A stretch of DNA of 64,000 bases from Halomonas salipaludis (GTDB lineage Bacteria > Pseudomonadota > Gammaproteobacteria > Pseudomonadales > Halomonadaceae): assembly GCF_002286975.1 (NCBI RefSeq), contig NZ_NSKB01000005.1, positions 465,332-529,331 of the forward strand, read 5' to 3'. Under the pieces are notes generated by a model that saw nothing but the letters and a program-made list of their open reading frames with translations, did no database searches and was not told where the DNA came from. Position numbers and translations under genes: made by a program. Of this stretch, positions 58,935 to 64,000 are shown piece by piece; positions within the stretch are counted from its first letter, which is position 1; every line of letters starts with the position of its first letter.

Positions 58935-59873
58935 TTACTCAGTGCCGGCTAGCCGCGGCGCCGAGCGCCGGGCCTCCTCTACCAACCAGTCGTGCACCGC
59001 CAATACGCGGCGATCATCCAGTGCCCCCTGGGCGTGGACGATGCCGTAGCGCTTACCGGTGGCCACGCGCTGGGGGAAGGGGGCGATCAGCGCGCCGCTC
59101 TTGAGCTCGCCGGTGATCAGCGTCTGGCGGGCGATGGCCACGCCCATGCCGGAGATGGCCGCCTCCATGGTCAGCTGGTTGCGATTGAAGGTGTAGCCGC
59201 GGCGCACGTTGACGTGAGGCGCTTCGATGGCGTGCAGATAGTGCTCCCACTCGGCGTAGTCGTGGCTGCCGCGCCAGGCGGTGACGTCGTGGAGCAGCGG
59301 GTACCAGGCCAGATCCTCGGGGGCTGACAGCGAGGGCTTGCCACGCAGCAGCGCCGGTGCACAAACCGGAAAGATCACCTCATCCATCAGCGGGGTGATG
59401 GCGAGCCCCGGGTAGTGGCCGTCGTTGAGGTCCAGGGCCAAGTCGTAGTCGCCGTCGCGCAGCGAGATGTTGCTGTCCTCGGCGACCACCTGCAGCTCGA
59501 TGTCGGGGAAGCGTGCCTGCAGCCGTGGCAGGCGCGGCATCAGCCACTTGGCCAGGAACGACGGCACGCTGCGCAGGCGCAGGATACCGCTCATGACACC
59601 GCTGCGCAGGCGCCTCACCTCCAGCCCCACCGATTGATAGGCCTCGTCGACCACTGCCGCCAGCCGGCGCCCTTCGTCGGTCAGCTCCAACTGCCGCGGT
59701 CGGCGTCGGAACAGCTTGAAGCCGAGGCGCTCCTCGAGCTGCTTGATCTGCTGGCTGACGGCACCGGTGGTGACGTGCAGCTCCTCGGCGGCACGGGTGA
59801 AGGAGAGGTGGCGGGCGCTGACCGCGAAGACCTTCAGCCAGGCGTGGGTCTGGGCGTTGAGTGAACGGCTCAT
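58935..59873 (-). CDS. LysR-family regulator (GcvA/DsdC-like), divergent from sdaA
   Basis: 312 residues. The winged HTH is WLKVFAVSARHLSFTRAAEE with TTGAVSQQIKQLEERLGFKL. A substrate-binding type 2 periplasmic fold follows (SVPSFLAKWLMPRLPRLQAR). The N-terminus resembles GcvA and DsdC. It starts 167 bp from sdaA on the other strand, so it probably controls serine deamination or itself. An imperfect palindrome GGTTTAGTTTAAGTATACC begins right at its start codon (59874-59892). Confidence 0.85.
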   Translation of the reverse strand: MSRSLNAQTHAWLKVFAVSARHLSFTRAAEELHVTTGAVSQQIKQLEERLGFKLFRRRPRQLELTDEGRRLAAVVDEAYQSVGLEVRRLRSGVMSGILRLRSVPSFLAKWLMPRLPRLQARFPDIELQVVAEDSNISLRDGDYDLALDLNDGHYPGLAITPLMDEVIFPVCAPALLRGKPSLSAPEDLAWYPLLHDVTAWRGSHDYAEWEHYLHAIEAPHVNVRRGYTFNRNQLTMEAAISGMGVAIARQTLITGELKSGALIAPFPQRVATGKRYGIVHAQGALDDRRVLAVHDWLVEEARRSAPRLAGTE

Positions 59874-59991
59874 GGTTTAGTTTAAGTATACCCAAGGCAA
59901 GATATTCTCGATTGTCGCCCATCCCATCCTGATTGAACATGGCAACAGTGCGTGGGCTATCCTTGATTGGCACGATGCGTTGCGATCGAAG

Positions 59992-60011
59992 TTTAGTCAA
60001 ATTGATCTAAA
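59992..60011. promoter_or_regulatory. possible LysR-type site in the lysR-sdaA gap
   Basis: TTTAG and CTAAA form an inverted repeat with a 10-bp AT-rich spacer (total 20 bp), 29 bp before the sdaA start. The length fits a LysR-type box, but the arms are short. Confidence 0.35.
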
Positions 60012-60040
60012 GGCCTAAGGGCCAAGTGGGGAGCCGAGCG

Positions 60041-61420
60041 ATGTCCATCAGCGTATTCGACCTGTTCAAGATCGGCGTCGGGCCGTCGAGTTCGCATACC
60101 GTAGGACCGATGCGCGCCGCCTGCGATTTCGTCAACGAGCTCCGTGAGCGAGCGCTGCTCGAGCGGGTGGCGCGTATCGAGGTGCATCTCTACGGCTCGC
60201 TGTCGGCCACCGGCGAGGGGCATGGCACCGATCGCGCGGTGATCATGGGGCTGATGGGCGAGCAGCCCGACCGCATCGATCCTGCCGTCATCGGTCCCTG
60301 CATCGAGGAGCTGCTCGAGTCCCACAGCCTGCTGCTCGACAACCGCCTGGCCGTTCCTTTCCTGTGGACCCGCGACCTGCAGTGGCACGACGAGTGCCTG
60401 CCGCATCACCCCAATGCCATGCGGCTGGTGGCCCATGGCCATAGCGAGACATTGCACCACAACACCTACTACTCGGTGGGCGGCGGCTTCGTCATCAACG
60501 AGCAGCAGGCGCAGGCCGGCGAACTCGACAGCGACACCACCGCGTTGCCCTATGACTTCAACTCCGCGGCCGAGCTGATGGCTCTGTGTCGCCTGCATGA
60601 CCTGCGCATCAGCGAGCTGATGCTCGAGAACGAGAAGGCCTGGCGCAGCGAGGCCGAGATCCGCGATGGCCTGTGGCGGATCTGGCAGGCCATGCGCGCC
60701 TGCGTGGATACCGGCCTGGCTGCCGAAGGCGTACTGCCGGGCGGACTCAACGTCAAGCGCCGGGCAGCGGCCCTGCATCGCCGCCTGCTGGCGGTGGGCG
60801 AGAGCCCCAGCCTGATTGCCACGACCTTCTCGGCAATGGACTGGGTCAACGTCTTCGCCCTGGCGGTCAACGAAGAGAATGCCGCTGGCGGGCGCATGGT
60901 TACCGCGCCCACCAACGGCGCGGCGGGCATCATCCCTGCCGTGCTGCACTACTACATGAAATTCCAGCCCGACGCCTGCGAGCGCGACGTGGTCGACTTC
61001 CTGCTCGCCGCCGGGGCGGTGGGCATCCTGTGCAAGAAGAACGCCTCGATCTCGGGGGCCGAGGTGGGCTGCCAGGGTGAAGTGGGCTCGGCCTGCGCCA
61101 TGGCCGCCGCCGGCTTGGCCGAGCTGATGGGCGGCAGCGTCGGTCAGGTGGAGAACGCCGCCGAGATCGGCCTGGAACACAACCTGGGGCTGACCTGCGA
61201 CCCGGTGGGCGGACTGGTGCAAGTGCCGTGCATCGAGCGCAACGCCATCGCCTCGGTCAAGGCGATCAACGCTGCCCAGATGGCGATGCGCGGCGACGGC
61301 GAGCACTTCATCTCGCTGGACAAGGTGATCCGCACCATGCGTGACACCGGCGCCGACATGCAGGAGAAGTACAAGGAAACCTCCCGTGGTGGTCTGGCTG
61401 TCAACGCCATCGAATGTTGA
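60041..61420 (+). CDS. sdaA: L-serine ammonia-lyase, iron-sulfur dependent
   Basis: 459 residues, one chain with both beta and alpha parts. [20 protein letters not shown] opens the beta domain. The alpha domain has [40 protein letters not shown] and the last cluster cysteine in [20 protein letters not shown]. It converts L-serine to pyruvate and ammonia with a [4Fe-4S] cluster. ATG 60041 is preferred over 60026 for the family start; GGGGAG lies 7-10 bp upstream. Confidence 0.95.
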   Translation: MSISVFDLFKIGVGPSSSHTVGPMRAACDFVNELRERALLERVARIEVHLYGSLSATGEGHGTDRAVIMGLMGEQPDRIDPAVIGPCIEELLESHSLLLDNRLAVPFLWTRDLQWHDECLPHHPNAMRLVAHGHSETLHHNTYYSVGGGFVINEQQAQAGELDSDTTALPYDFNSAAELMALCRLHDLRISELMLENEKAWRSEAEIRDGLWRIWQAMRACVDTGLAAEGVLPGGLNVKRRAAALHRRLLAVGESPSLIATTFSAMDWVNVFALAVNEENAAGGRMVTAPTNGAAGIIPAVLHYYMKFQPDACERDVVDFLLAAGAVGILCKKNASISGAEVGCQGEVGSACAMAAAGLAELMGGSVGQVENAAEIGLEHNLGLTCDPVGGLVQVPCIERNAIASVKAINAAQMAMRGDGEHFISLDKVIRTMRDTGADMQEKYKETSRGGLAVNAIEC

Positions 61421-61425
61421 TCAAG

Positions 61426-61441
61426 GGCGCCGCATGGCGCC
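61426..61441 (+). terminator. weak hairpin after sdaA
   Basis: GGCGCC / GGCGCC with a GCAT loop, 5 bp after the sdaA stop, without a following U-run. It may act as a modest terminator or a 3' stabiliser. Confidence 0.4.
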
Positions 61442-61598
61442 TAAACCCGCCTAGTCGTTGATTCGTAAGGCCTCTTGCCCTGTCTTATCGAGGGGGTGGA
61501 TGGCGGTCGGCGGTATGTGAGCGATAGGGTATAGTAGAAAAAATGCTGCCGTCAGCGCCGACAGCAAGCTCGATATCGTCATCAGGGGAGAGGCGGTC

Positions 61599-62342
61599 GT
61601 GGACTACAAAGACAGTTGCATCATTCGGCACTTCAATCACTACTGTTCGCTATCGGAAGACGACAAGCGGTTGCTCAACGACCTGGAACAGAGCCCGACG
61701 CAGGTCAAGGCCGGCGCTCAGCTCTGGGAAGAGGGCGATCGTGCCACGGAGTTCTGCACTCTGCGTAGCGGCTGGGCATACTCCTACCGGCATCTCGAAA
61801 ATGGCAACCGTCAGATCCTCGAGGTGTATCTGCCCGGGGATATCATCGGTCTGCGCGAGTTCGCGTTCTCTCAGCGCCTGGCCGGCGTACAGATGATCGA
61901 GGATGGGGTGGTCTGTCACTTTCCCCACGCCCGAATGCTCGAGCTGTTCCGCAAGTCCACTACCCTCACCTCGGTACTGTTTGCGATCTCCAGCCGTCAG
62001 CAGGCGCTATTGACCGAACGCCTGGTGAATCTGGCGCGGCGCAGTGCGCGCCAGAAGATGGCGCACTTCCTGCTCGAGATGTATGTGCGGCTACGTCAGA
62101 CCGAGCCTGACGGTGGCGCGGCCTTCCGCCTGCCGCTGTCCCAGGAGCAGCTGGCCGATATCCTCGGCCTCAGTCCGGTCCACGTCAGTCGTACCTTCAG
62201 TGCGCTGGGCGAGGACGATCTGGTGCATCGCGATCGCCACCAGCTGCTGATTCCCGATATGCAAGCGCTGGCGCACGAGGCGGAGTTCGACGAGTGCTAC
62301 TTGACCGATAGCCTGCGACCGCTGCTCGACGATGTGGGTTAG
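61599..62342 (+). CDS. Crp/Fnr-family transcription regulator
   Basis: 247 residues. A cyclic-nucleotide-type beta barrel (AGAQLWEEGDRATEFCTLRS, VYLPGDIIGLREFAFSQRLA) is followed by a long dimer helix and a Crp-type winged helix (LPLSQEQLADILGLSPVHVS, then RTFSALGEDDLVHRD). The cysteine spacing of FNR is absent, so oxygen sensing by an iron-sulfur cluster is unlikely; the effector is unknown. The start is GTG 61599 after GGGGAGAGG. TATAGT at 61530-61535 is a possible -10. It converges with the next LysR gene, overlapping by 4 bp at 62339-62342. Confidence 0.88.
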   Translation: MDYKDSCIIRHFNHYCSLSEDDKRLLNDLEQSPTQVKAGAQLWEEGDRATEFCTLRSGWAYSYRHLENGNRQILEVYLPGDIIGLREFAFSQRLAGVQMIEDGVVCHFPHARMLELFRKSTTLTSVLFAISSRQQALLTERLVNLARRSARQKMAHFLLEMYVRLRQTEPDGGAAFRLPLSQEQLADILGLSPVHVSRTFSALGEDDLVHRDRHQLLIPDMQALAHEAEFDECYLTDSLRPLLDDVG

Positions 62343-63268
62343 CTACGCGCCGGGGGCTGGAAGCCTACGCCTGGGTGGTCATGGCAGTGCTGGATGCGAT
62401 CGCCGATATTGGCGACCAGGTGGTCGACCAGCAGCCTGACCTTGGGTGAGAGATGCCGGTGGCGCGGGTAGACCGCCCATACCGCGGTATCGGTATGTTG
62501 AAAGGCGTCGAGCACCGAGACCAGCTCGCCGGACTGCAGGTAGGGCTCCACGTAGTAGTCCGGCAGCTGCGCCAGCCCCAGCCCCTTGAGCGCGGCGTCG
62601 AGCAGTGCGGGCCCCGAGTTGGCCTGCCAGGGCCCATGCACCCGTACCTCGCGGCGTGAGCCACGTACATCGAACAGCCAGAAGTCCCGCGACCCCAGCA
62701 GGCAGCGGTGATTGGCCAGCTCGGCCAGTGAATGCGGGCGGGCATGCTGTTCGAAATACTCCCGCGAGCCCACCACGTACTCGCGGCGCTCGCAGAGGCG
62801 TCGGGCGATCAGCGTCGAGTCCTTGAGCACGCCCATGCGAATGGCGATATCGTAGCCTTCGTCGATCAGCTCCACCTGGCGATTGGTAAAGTGCATGTAG
62901 ACCTCGAGTTGTGGGTACAAGCACTGGAAGTCATTGACCAGCGGAGCCACGAAGCGCTCGCCGAAGGTGGTTGCCGAGGTCAGCTTGAGAATGCCCTTGG
63001 GGCGCCGCTGCAGGTCGTCGATGGCCGCCTCGGCCTCGCGGAAGCCGTCGAACAGATGATGGCAGTGCTCGTAGTAGAGTGCGCCGGCGTCGGTCAGGCG
63101 GATCTGGCGGGTGGTGCGGTAGAGCAGCTGGGTGCCGAGCTGGTTCTCCAACTGCCCGACCAGTCGACTGACATGGGAGTTGGATACCTTGAGGTGACGA
63201 GCGGCGGCCGAGAAGGTGCCCAGCCGGACGACTTCGATAAAGGCCTCGATGCGATCCCAGCGTTGCAT
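62339..63268 (-). CDS. LysR-family regulator divergent from class III alcohol dehydrogenase
   Basis: 309 residues. HTH with IEAFIEVVRLGTFSAAARHL and VSNSHVSRLVGQLENQLGTQ; effector domain with LKLTSATTFGERFVAPLVND. It starts 162 bp from the dehydrogenase on the other strand, so it likely regulates that gene. A 24-bp dyad between them (63288-63311) fits a LysR box. Confidence 0.9.
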   Translation of the reverse strand: MQRWDRIEAFIEVVRLGTFSAAARHLKVSNSHVSRLVGQLENQLGTQLLYRTTRQIRLTDAGALYYEHCHHLFDGFREAEAAIDDLQRRPKGILKLTSATTFGERFVAPLVNDFQCLYPQLEVYMHFTNRQVELIDEGYDIAIRMGVLKDSTLIARRLCERREYVVGSREYFEQHARPHSLAELANHRCLLGSRDFWLFDVRGSRREVRVHGPWQANSGPALLDAALKGLGLAQLPDYYVEPYLQSGELVSVLDAFQHTDTAVWAVYPRHRHLSPKVRLLVDHLVANIGDRIQHCHDHPGVGFQPPARS

Positions 63269-63287
63269 GATGGTGGTTTCCCCGTTG

Positions 63288-63311
63288 GATTATTGCTTGA
63301 TGACAATAATC
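63288..63311. promoter_or_regulatory. LysR-type dyad upstream of frmA
   Basis: GATTATTG and CAATAATC are perfect 8-bp inverted arms with an 8-bp spacer, 19 bp from the LysR start codon. The symmetrical T...A core and its place in the divergent gap fit a LysR-type operator with autoregulation. Confidence 0.6.
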
Positions 63312-63355
63312 TTATGAGCTTAGCCCAGTTTATCCAGAGGCGATGCCTGGCCTAG

Positions 63356-64000
<645 letters not shown>

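Overview
The window is chromosomal DNA, rich in G+C, from a gammaproteobacterium. It looks most like a moderately halophilic member of the Halomonadaceae (Halomonas-like). This is inferred from gammaproteobacterial gene orders (lptD-surA-pdxA-rsmA-apaG-apaH, rpsU-dnaG-rpoD, rpsF-rpsR-x-rplI), from two complete multisubunit Mrp-type Na+/H+ antiporter operons, and from a PhaR-type polyhydroxyalkanoate regulator. No search was run, so the taxonomy is an inference.

Layout. 1-1.1 kb: the tail of an Lrp/AsnC-type regulator and a membrane-anchored DNA/RNA endonuclease. 1.2-1.7 kb: four tandem tRNA-Leu(CAG) genes on the minus strand. 1.9-7.5 kb: rnr-rlmB, then rpsF-rpsR-DUF2232-rplI. 7.6-13 kb: a galactonate catabolism cluster (dgoR, dgoD, dgoK, dgoA) followed by a LamB-type sugar porin with two LacI-type operator-like palindromes. 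13.2-16.1 kb: dnaB, interrupted in its Walker A motif by a 501-residue intein. 16.2-20.2 kb: two small proteins, a DCC oxidoreductase with an iron-sulfur (6-4)-type photolyase, and divergent hemH. 20.2-32.2 kb: two divergent Mrp operons, one of six genes (A and B fused) and one of seven. 32.4-34 kb: a DUF2256 zinc protein coupled to a DASH cryptochrome. 34-40.2 kb: lytic transglycosylase, rsmE, phaR, purD, phosphoribulokinase, a HIT protein and coq7. 40.2-49.2 kb: osmC-like, murU-amgK, and the divergent lptD operon. 49.2-53.7 kb: glpE, cca, folK/folB, plsY and tsaD, with a 128-bp tandem duplication of the 3' end of tsaD. 53.9-58.2 kb: rpsU-dnaG-rpoD. 58.2-64 kb: an unknown membrane protein, a LysR regulator divergent from sdaA, a Crp/Fnr regulator, and a LysR regulator divergent from a class III alcohol dehydrogenase that runs off the window.

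How the genes work together. Most are housekeeping: RNA decay and modification, ribosomal proteins, replication and sigma-70, outer-membrane biogenesis, folate, pyridoxal and ubiquinone steps, and peptidoglycan recycling. The accessory or adaptive parts are the dgo/porin sugar-acid module, the twin antiporters (pH and sodium homeostasis), and the light-repair genes (two photolyase/cryptochrome genes near ferrochelatase). The most unusual items are the dnaB intein, which carries a Cro/C1-type helix-turn-helix domain between its two LAGLIDADG motifs, and the tandem duplication at tsaD. I saw no CRISPR array, prophage or transposase, and no clearly new multi-gene system.
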